From the NCBI RefSeq assembly GCF_000814005.1, contig NZ_JWLK01000003.1:1-64000 (forward strand): 64,000 bases of DNA, written 5' to 3'. The position numbers were made by a program, and so were the translations under genes. Origin of the DNA: Ruegeria sp. ANG-S4. Lineage in GTDB: Bacteria; Pseudomonadota; Alphaproteobacteria; Rhodobacterales; Rhodobacteraceae. Positions 8,866 to 20,400 of this stretch are shown here, one piece after another (position 1 is the stretch's first letter; every line of letters starts with the position of its first letter). The notes under the pieces were generated by a model that ran no database searches, had not been told where the DNA came from, and was given only the letters and a program-made list of their open reading frames with translations.

Positions 8866-10284
8866 TTGTCGCGATCAAAGCTCATCATAAGCGCAATACG
8901 CACGCCAGCCAATCAAAGAAGCCTAAAGCAGAAAGTCATGTTGTCCGGCCTTCTTTCTGGGGCAACGTTTATATTTGTATCCGCGCTCAGACTAATATCC
9001 ACAATTATTTTGACCCGGATTTTGGCACCGGACATATTCGGGACCTTCGCAGTTCTCCTTTCTATTCTGTTTGTTCTGACCATGTTTTCCGACCTCGGTA
9101 TAAGGTCACTCATTCTAACCCGTGAAGAATCCGGGCTGGATGTTGACTTTCTGCGGTCTTGCTGGACGCTACAAATCCTGCGCGGCGGTCTGCTTGGCAT
9201 CATTATCTTGATCATTGCAGGGATAATTATCTTACTGCAAAATACCGGAATACTTCTAGAGACCAGTGGTTACGCTGACCCGGTTCTTCCGGCAACGATT
9301 GGCCTCTCTGCCTTAAGCTTTCTCATTCTTGGCTTCGAAATCCCCAATAAATACATCTATGAACGTGAGATGAATTTCGGGATACTGTCTGTCAAAGAGG
9401 TAATATTAGCCATTTTCTCTTTGGTCGTGGTTGTTTCGCTTGCTTTATATTTGAAGAACATCTGGGCCCTGGTGTTTGCCTCCATAATATCTGCAGCAAT
9501 ACAAGTGTTTCTTAGTCTCGTGATGTTTCGCGGCCCCGCGATGCAACTGACCTGGCATAAAGAACATATAAGGGTGATCTTTCTGCGCGCCCGCTGGATC
9601 ATCAGCCATTCTGCCCTGACGGCGATAACGAACGTTGCAGACAGGCTGATAATAGGTGTCTTTGTTTCGGCTAGTGATTTTGGATACTACCATATAGCCA
9701 GGCAGTTGATTGACATGCCGACCTTGCTCCTAAACAAAATCCATTCTCAGGTCGGGCTACAACTGTTCTCGGAAATCCACAAGCATGAGACCCTGGATCA
9801 CTTTCGGGCGGATTACTACAAGTACCGTCAGTTTTTCGACACAGCGTCAATGATCGGCTGCGGCATGCTGTTTGTCCTGGCGCCTTTGCTCATTGAAATC
9901 GTGTATGATGCCCGTTACGAACCTGTGGCACATATTCTCCAAGTTTTGGCCCTTGGCTTGCCGTTAAGTGGTTTTGTCGTTTTGAGAGAAGCGTTTAGCG
10001 CGCAGCGCAGGTTTAAAAAGATGACCGTTCTGAGCATTGTTCAGGCAGCCTCTGTCTGGGTGGGATTACTTCTGGCGCTGCCCGTTTTGCACTCCACGCA
10101 GGCTGCGTTTTGGGTCGTATCTCTGCATCGGACTCCAGAAATATTGCTTCTACTGATCATGGGGCGTCAAGAAAAATGGGTATTGTGGAAGAAGGAGTTT
10201 CGCTATGTTCCTCTGATTTTTGCAGGTATGGGAATAGGATGGTTGATGGACGTTGTAGCTCGAAATCTTCTTTCAATATTCTAA
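8866..10284 (+). CDS. Wzx-like polysaccharide flippase (MOP superfamily)
   Basis: A 472-residue integral membrane protein with about 12-14 hydrophobic segments. Its N-terminal helix pair (SGLLSGATFIFVSALRLIS, then ILAPDIFGTFAVLLSILFV) is characteristic of the oligosaccharide flippase branch of the MOP/MATE superfamily. Such proteins move undecaprenyl-linked repeat units to the periplasmic side. The reading frame begins at a TTG (8866). An ATG at 8938 would remove 24 polar residues and start closer to the first helix, so the start is uncertain. The gene is visibly AT-richer than the PKS/NRPS genes, as flippase and glycosyltransferase genes often are. Confidence 0.85.
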   Translation: MSRSKLIISAIRTPANQRSLKQKVMLSGLLSGATFIFVSALRLISTIILTRILAPDIFGTFAVLLSILFVLTMFSDLGIRSLILTREESGLDVDFLRSCWTLQILRGGLLGIIILIIAGIIILLQNTGILLETSGYADPVLPATIGLSALSFLILGFEIPNKYIYEREMNFGILSVKEVILAIFSLVVVVSLALYLKNIWALVFASIISAAIQVFLSLVMFRGPAMQLTWHKEHIRVIFLRARWIISHSALTAITNVADRLIIGVFVSASDFGYYHIARQLIDMPTLLLNKIHSQVGLQLFSEIHKHETLDHFRADYYKYRQFFDTASMIGCGMLFVLAPLLIEIVYDARYEPVAHILQVLALGLPLSGFVVLREAFSAQRRFKKMTVLSIVQAASVWVGLLLALPVLHSTQAAFWVVSLHRTPEILLLLIMGRQEKWVLWKKEFRYVPLIFAGMGIGWLMDVVARNLLSIF

Positions 10285-10312
10285 GCTATTCAGCACGCCG
10301 AGGTTTTTGACA

Positions 10313-11506
10313 ATGAGAATTGGAATGCTCACCCCATCCTGGCCAGGTGGAGAAACTGCAAACGGAATTACGACTTCAATTTTCAATCTGGAGAAAGGTC
10401 TGTCAAAGACCGGGCATGAGGGTGTCATCCTTACGGGTAGCATTACTTCACCAAGCGAAACCCGAATTATCCCGCTTCCTCAGTTTCGCAAATGGACGGC
10501 AATAGAAAAGGCAAACTGGATGCTTGGCCGGGATATTGCAACAGTGCCCATAACAGCAAACGCCATCTTGACCGCAGCCAAAGAAGCAATTGATCGATTT
10601 GGAATAGAGGTTTTATTGGTTGAAGAAACTCACGGTTTTGCCCAATTCCTTTCGCCGCATTTGAAAGTTCCGGTCGTTGTGGTATTGCATGGCCCTTGGT
10701 TTTTACTTGAAGAACACGTACCAAAGAACTCGCTTATCAGAATAGATTCAGGTCGATCAAAAAGAGAAGGCAAAGGATTAGAGTGCTGTGCTGGCATTAT
10801 TGGCCCTTCGAAAAGTGTGATCGACAAAACGCGCCAAAAATACCGAGTCGAAAATATTCCGACAACCGTCATCCCTAATAGCATACAGTCCGTACCCGAA
10901 TTATCTTACGACGATCTTACACCGAAAGAGACCAAGAGTATTTTGTACGTAGGGCGTTTCGATTCGATTAAAGGTGGCGATGTGATACTGCGCGCCTTTG
11001 ATCGGTTGGTTTCGCTGGGGCAAGATGCTTTTCTCACCTTCGTCGGGCCGGATCAGGGAGTGCGGGGCGCTCAAGGTGAAAGTGTAAGCCTAGAGGACTT
11101 TTGCCAGAGACTGTCCGTTGATGCTCGAAGTCGGATTGTGATCACGGGATCGATTAGTAAATCCGAAGTGCAAAACCTGCGATACACGCATGCTGTGACC
11201 GTGGTTTCTTCAAGATATGAAACCTTTCCATATGCAGTCCTAGAAGCCATGGCCGTTGGTTCTGCAACAATAGCGTCAAGCGTAGGCGGTATCCCGGAAC
11301 TCATGAAAGATGGAGTTACGGGTCGCTTCTTTGCAAACGAAGATGTCGACGCACTCGCGGACATCCTGAATGAATTGTTGAACGATTTGGACCTTTGCAA
11401 ACAGCTTGGCCATGCCGCGCGCGCGCGGGCTATAGACGCATTCAATCCGGAAATCACCGCTCAGAAACTGGTTCGTTTTCTGGAACAGGACGTTTTGAAA
11501 GCCTGA
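10313..11506 (+). CDS. Glycosyltransferase family 4 (GT-B fold)
   Basis: A 397-residue cytoplasmic enzyme. The N-terminal half has a Rossmann-like opening (RIGMLTPSWPGGETANGIT). The C-terminal half has the GT4 signatures ILYVGRFDSIKGGDVILRAF and YETFPYAVLEAMAVGSATIAS, with the EX7E nucleotide-sugar motif. It would transfer a sugar from a nucleotide donor to the growing lipid-linked repeat; donor and acceptor are unknown. ATG at 10313 is preferred over the TTG at 10307 because of a GAGG about 9 bases upstream. It starts 28 bp after the flippase gene. Confidence 0.85.
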   Translation: MRIGMLTPSWPGGETANGITTSIFNLEKGLSKTGHEGVILTGSITSPSETRIIPLPQFRKWTAIEKANWMLGRDIATVPITANAILTAAKEAIDRFGIEVLLVEETHGFAQFLSPHLKVPVVVVLHGPWFLLEEHVPKNSLIRIDSGRSKREGKGLECCAGIIGPSKSVIDKTRQKYRVENIPTTVIPNSIQSVPELSYDDLTPKETKSILYVGRFDSIKGGDVILRAFDRLVSLGQDAFLTFVGPDQGVRGAQGESVSLEDFCQRLSVDARSRIVITGSISKSEVQNLRYTHAVTVVSSRYETFPYAVLEAMAVGSATIASSVGGIPELMKDGVTGRFFANEDVDALADILNELLNDLDLCKQLGHAARARAIDAFNPEITAQKLVRFLEQDVLKA

Positions 11507-11523
11507 TACGGCGCGTGATTGCG

Positions 11524-12552
11524 CTAGGGCGTTTTCGACACGGACTGGACGATCCGATGCAATTCCCGTGAAATGGCTTCGTCAGAAAACTTTTCCCGGG
11601 CATCCGTCCGCGCGCGGTCGGACATCGCATCGCGCAGTGTTTCGGACTCCCACAACCTCTTTATGGCCGCCTGCATGGCCCCGACGTTAAACGGCTCCAC
11701 CAATATGCCGTTTTGCTCATGCTCGATATATCCGTCAGTGCCGGGAGAGCTGGTTGCAACAACTGGAACTCCCAGCCGCATTCCGTTCAGAAACGTCACT
11801 TGTCCCGATGCGCTTTCCAGATTCGAAATTGGTGTGACCGAGAGCCTGCAGGATGCCAGAAGTTCCAGACATTTTTCCTGAGTCAGTCCACTCAGGAATT
11901 CGACATTCGAAGTTTTGGGCAATTCCTTAACAATGCTCGGCTTGCTCACGATCACGGTGCGTATGCCCAGATTGTCCACAGCCTTGATGAGGGTATCAAA
12001 GTCTCTTCCGGCGGATCCCATCGACAGGATATAAGGAGAATCCTTATCCTCGTCGCGTTGGAGGTCAATTTCTCCGCGCTGCAACGGGATGAATACCACG
12101 CGATCTTCCGGTACCCCAAGGACCTCCGCATAGCTGGAAATTTCGGTGGGCGAATGCACGACGTAAGTGTTTATCTGTTCGGAAAACAGCCGAAGCAGCC
12201 GTTTTTTGACACCTTTCGGAAGCGCCCCGAGATTGAAATTGTAAGCGATGATCTTCGGGCGTCCTGCCGAACTGAATGTCAGCCTCTTCAAAACCGCCGC
12301 GCAAAGGGCCAGCTGGGGGAAACAAGTGATGATCCCGTCCGGTCGGTCTATAAAGGCACTACGGACATGCAGCAGATGACTTTTCCACTCCCCCAGGCTG
12401 GTCAATTGAGACCGGCGATGGTGCCAGTCCCCGGGTTTTTGCGCCGGGGCGACCTTCTTGAACTCTATAGTGTCATCCGAGATAAAATCATCCAGCCAAA
12501 CATCGTCCTGACCATCAAAGAACCCCGCAGCAACGACCCAAGTTTTGGACAT
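11524..12552 (-). CDS. Glycosyltransferase (GT4-like)
   Basis: A 342-residue protein read opposite to its neighbours and convergent with the GT4 gene, whose stop is only 17 bp away. It carries the GT-B donor-site pattern YILSMGSAGRDFDTLIKAV and a late NGMRLGVPVVATSSPGTDGYI with GILVEPFN, typical of GT4 enzymes. The N-terminal half is more divergent. ATG at 12552 is preferred over a GTG at 12564. The sugar specificity cannot be told. Confidence 0.75.
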   Translation of the reverse strand: MSKTWVVAAGFFDGQDDVWLDDFISDDTIEFKKVAPAQKPGDWHHRRSQLTSLGEWKSHLLHVRSAFIDRPDGIITCFPQLALCAAVLKRLTFSSAGRPKIIAYNFNLGALPKGVKKRLLRLFSEQINTYVVHSPTEISSYAEVLGVPEDRVVFIPLQRGEIDLQRDEDKDSPYILSMGSAGRDFDTLIKAVDNLGIRTVIVSKPSIVKELPKTSNVEFLSGLTQEKCLELLASCRLSVTPISNLESASGQVTFLNGMRLGVPVVATSSPGTDGYIEHEQNGILVEPFNVGAMQAAIKRLWESETLRDAMSDRARTDAREKFSDEAISRELHRIVQSVSKTP

Positions 12553-13359
12553 AATCCAGCGCACCTATAAAAAACTAATACAGCTTGACCATAGTCTGTC
12601 GTTTGTCCGGTCGTGCCAATACATGATCTTTCCAAAAAGCGACGCTGTGGCACCGAGAACGCTTCACCCAACGCGATACCCAAAGATTCGGCCCGCAAAC
12701 CACTTGGAAGCGGAGCCGATGCCTCAGCCGTCGCACCCATTTTGACTAGGACGTCCGCGTTCCTCCGGCACCACAATCCGGGCGCGCTTAAAGGCTAATC
12801 ATACTGCAGCGGCCCAAGGTTATGCATTGGTTTCAAGTCATTCGGATTGGTTTGCCAATTTCTAGGCAGCTTTATTGATGAACTGCTGATTCTTTGGCAA
12901 AAAGGTCAGAGATTGATACCGAAATCCTTGCGCAGGGTCATCGTAGGGCTTTGTTATTTAATATAAAAATGATCCTCAAACAAATCGAGACCTTCTGTTC
13001 ATTGCAGAATTCTGTCAATTGAATCTGTCGGACAACGTTCCCTGAACCTTGAGGAAAGCGCATCAAAGGGCCACATGGCCGAAGCAGTTCAACCCTTGAT
13101 TGATGCACTCAGAGTGACAGTAAACAATCACGGGTGCGTAGCCCAATTGTAGCGCAATTGAGGCAGAAATTTGTCACTTCCGTAAAATTGTCTCTTTGTA
13201 CTCGCACCGGATGATGTATAAGCTTCGAGATAACGGTAGAGCGTGGGGCGTCGTTTATAGGTCTTGCTTGTTTTATCGAGTCGGAGGGCACGTATTCCGC
13301 CCTTTAATAGTGTAGTGTAATGGTGAACCCATATTATAGTTTTGGGTTTAAAGGTAAAA
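12553..13359. other. 807-bp intergenic region upstream of the priming transferase
   Basis: No gene is supported here; the short open frames have no family features and carry many stops. The right part holds two CAATTG copies 11 bp apart (near 13143-13159), and at 13290-13305 a 16-bp element (ACGTATTCCGCCCTTT) that recurs upstream of the chain-length operon at 42469. The length and the downstream gene suggest a regulatory region for the start of polysaccharide synthesis. Confidence 0.45.
13290..13305 (+). promoter_or_regulatory. Element shared with the 42.4-kb operon (copy A)
   Basis: ACGTATTCCGCCCTTT matches the copy at 42469-42484 at 15 of 16 positions, and both are preceded by GAGGGC (here at 13284-13289). 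It lies about 55 bp before the priming sugar transferase start at 13360. It could be a shared operator or promoter element; no known regulator is recognised. Confidence 0.35.
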
Positions 13360-14052
13360 ATGTCTATTCAAGATGCGCATATAAGCACGAAGACCAAACC
13401 GTTTCGTTCTGTCTTTCGTACAAGTAGCCCTCCAATCAACCCAGCTCTGCTATATAAAAAGGTCTTTAAGCGCCTTTTGGATATAGCGATGGTTTTGGTG
13501 ACATCGCCGATCGTTCTGCCGCTTATTGCCTTGCTTGCGGTTATGGTCGCACTGGATGGGGCCAACCCGTTTTATTGTCAGCGGCGCGTCGGTCGGAATG
13601 GCCGAATTTTCACCATGTGGAAGCTGCGTACGATGGTTCCGAATGCAAAAGCATTGCTGGATGAATATCTGGCTCAGAACATCCTGGCCCGACTAGAATG
13701 GGAACAGACCCAAAAGCTCAAGGATGATCCTCGGATCACTCCATTTGGCCAAATCCTGCGCAAAACGTCACTGGATGAGTTGCCCCAGCTCTGGAACGTT
13801 CTGATGGGCGAAATGAGCTTGGTTGGACCGCGCCCGATGATGCCCGAGCAGCAGAATCTTTATCCTGGTAAGGCCTATTTCTCACTGCGGCCTGGCTTGA
13901 CCGGCTTGTGGCAGGTGTCAGAGCGGAACGCCAGCACATTTGCAAGCCGCGCTGATTTCGACACGTCCTATGCAGAAGATCTGACTTTTAAAACAGATGT
14001 CAGCATTCTTTATGCAACGGTAGGTGTTGTCGTTCGGGCAACCGGGTACTGA
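13360..14052 (+). CDS. Undecaprenyl-phosphate sugar phosphotransferase (EPS priming enzyme)
   Basis: A 230-residue membrane enzyme of the bacterial sugar transferase family (WbaP/ExoY type). One N-terminal membrane helix (about 37-57) is followed by the catalytic core: RRVGRNGRIFTMWKLRTMV, then DPRITPFGQILRKTSLDELPQLWNVL and GEMSLVGPRP, ending in YFSLRPGLTGLWQVSERN. It moves a hexose- or deoxyhexose-1-phosphate from a nucleotide sugar to undecaprenyl phosphate, which starts repeat-unit synthesis. The ATG at 13360, with AAGG about 6 bases upstream, is chosen over a TTG at 13342. The enzyme is of the short ExoY type rather than the long five-helix WbaP type. Confidence 0.9.
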   Translation: MSIQDAHISTKTKPFRSVFRTSSPPINPALLYKKVFKRLLDIAMVLVTSPIVLPLIALLAVMVALDGANPFYCQRRVGRNGRIFTMWKLRTMVPNAKALLDEYLAQNILARLEWEQTQKLKDDPRITPFGQILRKTSLDELPQLWNVLMGEMSLVGPRPMMPEQQNLYPGKAYFSLRPGLTGLWQVSERNASTFASRADFDTSYAEDLTFKTDVSILYATVGVVVRATGY

Positions 14053-14418
14053 CCGCGCACGAGCTTCACTCGCTCAAGACCGGTCTTCTCAAAATGAGCC
14101 ATCGGCAAAAGCTGCTTTCCCAGTTTGCTGTGCCGTTATAAAGGCGGTGTGGCAGCCATCTCTATTCCAAGCCAGAATAAAACTCGGCTTAATGGTGAAC
14201 ATGTCGCCAGATTGTCTACATACCGGAAACGCCCCACGCGTTGGGATCCGAGATACCTTTGAGCCCTCCTGATTCACAGCACACACCCCGTAAAGTGATT
14301 GAAAATCCGAACCAGCGCAGGGATGATTGTGCAAATATAAGGGGCTGCAACACCTCGTCTTCGTACGGTTTCGTTTGGCAATCCCAACTATGCCACCTAA
14401 ACTCAAACCGGTTTATTA
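14053..14418. other. Intergenic region upstream of the PKS/NRPS operon
   Basis: A 366-bp gap before the PKS gene without any supported gene. It likely contains the promoter of the five-gene operon. I see no clear regulator site. Confidence 0.45.
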
Positions 14419-17400
14419 ATGGATGGTTCTACAGTGAATATTTCTGCCAGGGACGGCGACATCGCAATCGTTGGCATGGCTGCGCATTTGCCTGGCGCGT
14501 CTTCGATTGACACCTATTGGTGCAATCTGCGTGCAGGGGTGGAATCTATTCGCCAACTCAGTGGGGAGCAGCTTCTTGCGAATGGCGAAGCTCCGCATCT
14601 GCTTGAGCGGCCTGACTATGTGCCGTTTGCGGCCCCCTTGGACAGATTTGAGGAATTCGATGCCGAGTTCTTTGGCTTGTCTCCAAAAGAAGCCGCCATC
14701 ATGGACCCGCAACATCGTCAATTCCTTGAAGTCGCCTGGGAAGCGCTGGAAAATGCGGGCTATCCGCCGGAGAGTTTTCCCGGACCCATCGGGGTATTCG
14801 CCGGATGCGGCATGGGCAGCTATTTCTATTTCAACGTCTGTTCAAACCGGGATCTGGTTGATGCCGTGGGTATGTTCCTGCTGCGCCATACCGGCAATGA
14901 CAAGGACTTTCTGTCGACCCGGCTGAGCCATATCCTCGACCTCAAGGGGCCGAGCGTGAATGTGCAAACGGCGTGCTCGACCTCATTGGTTGCAGCTCAT
15001 TACGCGACACAGGCGTTGTTGACCGGTGAGTGCGATATGGCGATCGCTGGGGGTGTCACGATCGAACTCCCTCATAATAGGGGTTATGTTTACAAAGAAG
15101 GTGAGGTGCTCTCGCCAGACGGCCATTGCCACGCCTTCGATCACCGCGCGCAAGGTACGGTGTTTGGCTCAGGCGCGGGCGCTGTCATCCTGCGTCGTCT
15201 GTCTGATGCCATTGAGGATGGCGACCATATCTGGGGTGTGATCCGGGGCACCGCCATCAACAATGACGGCGCGGCCAAGGCCGGGTATCTGGCGCCATCC
15301 GTTGATGGTCAGGCTGCCGCGATTTCCGAGGCCCATGTTATGGCCGACGTGAGCCCCGATACGGTGGATTATATCGAATGCCACGGCACCGGTACCTATC
15401 TTGGAGACCCGATCGAAGTGGCCGCGCTGACGCAGGCGTTTTCGGAAACCACACAAGAGACCGGCTTTTGCCGACTGGGCTCGGTCAAAACCAATATCGG
15501 CCATCTGGATACAGCAGCCGGTGTTGCGAGCCTGATCAAAACCTCACTGGCTTTGCACCACAAGCAGATCCCGCCCAGCCTTGGATTTGAAAAGCCCAAC
15601 CCGGCGATCGATTTCGAGAACAGCCCGTTCCGGGTGAATGACACTCTGACCGATTGGGTCTCGCACAAGGGGCCGCGCCGCGCCGGGGTCAATTCTCTGG
15701 GTGTTGGCGGAACCAATGCACATGCCATTCTGGAGGAAGCGCCCGAGCGGGCTGCATCTGAGCCGTCAGATTGGCCGTTTCAAATCCTCACGGTTTCGGC
15801 GCGGGGCAAAAAGGCGCTGGATGCCAACAGCGCGGCGCTGGCCGAGCATCTGCGCGCCAATTCTAATCAGGATTTGGCCGATGTCGCCTGGACGTTGAAA
15901 AACGGGCGCCGCGGGTTTGAAAAGCGGCGTGTGATTGTCGCTGAAACCCATGAGGAAGCCGCCGCGATCCTTGAGGAAAACGATCCGCGCAGGGTGTTCA
16001 CGCATTCGGTGATCTCGGAAACTCCCGAGCATGTGTTCATGTTCCCCGGTGGCGGGGCACAATATGCGGGTATGGCGCGGGATCTCTATGAAACCGAACC
16101 GGTCTTTGCCGAATGGATGGATCGGGGTCTGGATATCCTGCAAGCCAAGCTCGACTATGATATCCGCGCGATCTGGCTGCCTGAGCCGGGGCAGGAAGAG
16201 GCCGCAGGTGAACGGTTGAAGACCCCCTCAGTGCAGCTACCACTGATAATGATCACCGAATATGCGCTGGCGCAGCTCTGGATGGGATGGGGCGTTCAGC
16301 CCACCGCTCTGGTCGGTCATTCGATGGGCGAAAACACCGCCGCTTGCGTGGCGGGCGTGATGTCGTTTGAGGATTGCATCGGTCTGGTGCATCTGCGCGG
16401 GCGTCTGTTTGACACGGTGCCCGCTGGCGGCATGCTGAGTGTCCCCCTGCCCGCCGACGATCTGAGACCGCTGCTAGGAGACGCGCTTGATCTGGGTGCC
16501 GTCAACGCCCCCAGCCTGAGCGTCGCAACCGGACCGCAGGCGGCACTGGACGATCTGGAGGAACGCCTGCGCAATCAAGGTGTCGATTGTCAGCGCATCC
16601 CGATTGATATCGCCGCGCATTCGCGGATGCTGGAGCCGATCCTGCAGGAATTCGGCGATTATCTGCGCTCGATTGACCTGCAGGCGCCACAGATCCCCTT
16701 CCCCTCGAACCGCAGCGGCGACTGGATCACCGAGGCTGATGCCACGAATCCGGACTACTGGGTCGGCCATCTGCGCAACACTGTTCATTTCGCCGATTGC
16801 ATCACCACACTGGCCGAAAACCCCGAGCGCATCTTCATCGAAGTTGGTCCCGGCAAAGCGCTGGCTTCGCTGACCGGGCAGCATGACAAGGTGGACGCCA
16901 ATCAAGTGATCAGCAGCCTGCGGCATCCGAATGATGACGTGGCTGACGATGCTTATTTCATGGCCATGCTGGGCCGTATCTGGGCCTTGGGCGGCACGTT
17001 TGACTGGGAACAGATCTGGGGCGAGGCGCGTCGTAACCGGGTGCCTCTGCCTACCTATGCTTTCCAGCGCTCGCCCTATTTCATCGAACCCGGTAAGACA
17101 CAGGTGGAGACGGCCAGCCAATGGCTGATGCGCACCGAAGATACCGCCGATTGGGGCTATCGCGTCGCCTGGACGCCGAAATACGCGGCCTGCGATGTCG
17201 ATGTCACCGGAGACCTGTCGGAGGCGGCACAGGAAAGCTGGCTGATCTTTGCGGATGAGGCCGGGCTTTGCAACAAGCTGACCGAGCGTCTGAAACAGGC
17301 CGGTCATAAGGTGGTGACGGTCACGCCCGGCGATGCCTTTGCACGCATCAGCGAGGATCACTATCAACTGGCCCCTGAACGCGGGCGCGAAAGCTATGAT

Positions 17401-20400
17401 GCGCTGATCCGCGATCTGGTCGCGCAGGAACGTATCCCAACCCGGATCGTACATGGCTGGCTGCTGACCCAGGCCGAGACCTTCCGCCCCGGCGGCAGCT
17501 TCTTCCACCGCAATCTGGAACAGGGCTTTTACAGCCTGTTCTTCCTGGCGCAGGCCATCGGGGATGAAGATCTGCCGATGCCTCTGCATCTCCATGTCCT
17601 CAGCTCGGGCGCGTTGCAGGTCCGGGATGAGGCCTTGCCCTACCCGGAAAAAGCAACCGTGACCGGCCCGACCCGCGTTATCCCGCGCGAATTCCCCGGC
17701 CTCACCTGTGCGCTGCTGGATATCGACCTGCCGCAAAGCTCGGGCAAACGCCGCGCGCCTGCCCTGCCCGACGGCCTGACCGATCAGGTGCTCGAAGACC
17801 TGATAGCCCCGCCTGCCTCGTTCACGGCGGCGATTCGCGCGGGCAAACGGTTTGAACAGGGATACCGCCCGCAGGCCCTGGCAGAGCCGTCTCTGGATGA
17901 CCTGCCATTGCGCGATGGCGGTACTTATCTGATCACCGGGGGTTTTGGCGGCATTGGCCTGACACTGGCCGAGGCGCTGATTACCAAAGTGAATGCCAAT
18001 ATTGTCCTGCTTGCACGCGGAGACCTGCCGCCGCGTGATCAGTGGGAAAACGTCCTGAACAACTCGGCCCCGCAAGACAGAACGGCCCGCCGCATCCGCG
18101 CCATTGAAAAGCTTGAAGCTGCAGGCGGTAAGGTCCTGCCGATGTCGGTCGATGTCAGCAACGTTGAGGAGATGCGCCAATGCGTTGAAAGCGCGACACA
18201 GGAATTCGGCCAGATCAACGGTGTGATCCATGCGGCTGGCCTGATCGACGATGCGCCGATCATGACCAAGACCATGATGGAGATCGAGGACGTCTTTACG
18301 CCCAAAATTCACGGTACGCAGGTCATCAACCAGATTTTCTCCGACGGATCGCTGGATTGGCTGGTTCTGTTCTCGTCTACCTCGACGGCAACAGCCCCTG
18401 TGGGTCAGGTCGATTATGTGGCCGCCAATGACTATCTGAATGCTTATGCCCGTGCCCGCGCCGGTGACAAAACGCAGGTTCTGTCGGTCAATTGGGGCAT
18501 CTGGGCTGATGTTGGCATGGCCGCCGACGCGATGGAGGCCCGGACCGGATCCGCTGAGCCCGCGCCCGTCACTTCGGCAGATGTGCCAATGCTGGATCAG
18601 GCAACATTCGATGACACCGGAAACCGCCTGCTCTGTGCGACCTATAACGCCCATGATCGATGGTTCCTTAACGATCACCGGACCAAGGCCGGTCACGCTC
18701 TGGTGCCCGGCACCGGCTATCTGGAACTGGCGTCTGAGGCGCTGCGGGTACAGGGCGAAACCGGCCCGTTTGAAATCCGTGATCTGTATTTCCTGCGCCC
18801 CCTTGCGGTGTCGGACAATGAAGATCAGCAGATCCGCCTGCGCTTGCCACGCAGCGATGTCGGCTATGATCTGACGGTTGAGAGCGGATCGGATGACACG
18901 TTCGAACTGAACACACAGGCCAGCCTGTCGCTGCTTCCACTGATCGCACCCGCACCGCTGGATATGGCGGCCATCGCCAGCCGTTGTGGCCCGGCCCATC
19001 AGGCCGAAGGCGCAGGGCGCTTGCGGTCCCTGCAGGAGGCGCATCTGAATTTCGGCCCGCGCTGGCGGGTGCTGACCTCGACCGCGCTGGGGCAGGATGA
19101 AGGTCTCGCTCATCTGGCCCTGCCCGAGGGCCTGCAGTCGGATATCGAGGCAGGCTATCACCTGCACCCTGCCCTGATGGATCTGGCGACGGGATGGGCG
19201 ATGGAGTTGATCGCTGGATATCAGGCTTCTCACCTGTGGGTGCCGGTCTCGTACCGGTCCGTGCGTGTATATGCTCCGCTGCCGGCGCAGATCGTCAGTT
19301 GGGTCCGCAATGCTGACGACAACCGTGCTGAAGGCGAAACTGCCAGTTTCGATGTCACCATCGCCGCACCCGACGGTACGGTCTGCATCGAGGTCGAAGG
19401 CTTCTCGATCCGCCGGATGGAGAATGCGGTGGACTTCGCCTTTACCGAAACCACTCCGGCGGTCACCTCCGAGGTGGACACGCCGCCACCCCTGTCCCCG
19501 GCCGAGGAACGTCTGCGGCACAACCTGTCACAGGGCATTCCGGCATCGGAAGGGCCTGCTTTGTTCTTCAAGGCGCTAACCAGCGGACAATCGCAGATCA
19601 TCCTGTCCTCGCTTGATCTGGAGGGGCTGATTGCACAGGCTGCCGACAGCGGAGCCTCCACCGAAAGCTCGGATCAGAAATTCCAGCGGCCCGAACTGGA
19701 TTCTGACTATGTCGCACCTGAAAACGATATCGAACGCCGTCTTGCCGGGTTCTGGCAGGAGCTTCTGGGCGTGGATGAAATTGGCGTCGAAGACAGTTTC
19801 TTCGATCTGGGCGGTCACTCCCTGATCGCTGTCCGGCTGTTCGCGCAGATCCGTAAAGCCTATAACGTGGACTTCCCGATTTCGGTTCTGTTCGAGGCTC
19901 CGACCATCCGCAAATGCGCCGATCTCATCGCTGCCAGAGGCGTGCCGAAAGACGGCGGGGAAGATACCCCTGCCGAGTCGGCACCGTCCACACCGGAACG
20001 TCGCTTTACCCATCTGGTGCCGATGCATTCCGGCGAAGGCGGGCCCAAGACACCCTTCTTCCTGGTGGCGGGCATGTTTGGCAACGTGCTGAACCTGCGC
20101 CATCTGGCACATCTGGTCGGGACCAACCGGCCATTCTACGGCCTGCAGGCCCGCGGTCTTTATGGGGATGAGGAACCGCATCGTGATCTGCGCGAGGCGG
20201 CCAAGGATTACATCGCTGAAATGCGGCGGGTTCAACCCACTGGGCCCTACATGCTCGGCGGATTCTCGGGCGGCGGGATTACGGCTTATGAAATTGCGCG
20301 CCAACTGACCGAAGCTGGCGAGGAAATCGCCGCGCTTGTGATGTTGGACACGCCGCTGCCGGTACGCCATCCGCTCAGCAAAGCGGATCGCTTGAAGATC

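Noticed and set aside
13284-13302. Sigma-54 type promoter (GGGCAC ... CCGCC)
   Set aside because: The -12 part does not match TTGC and the spacing is off; the shared 16-bp element explains the sequence better.
16474-19521. 1015-codon open frame on the minus strand across the PKS gene
   Set aside because: It lies antisense to a clear multi-domain PKS, has no family features, and is expected from high GC third positions; it is a shadow frame.
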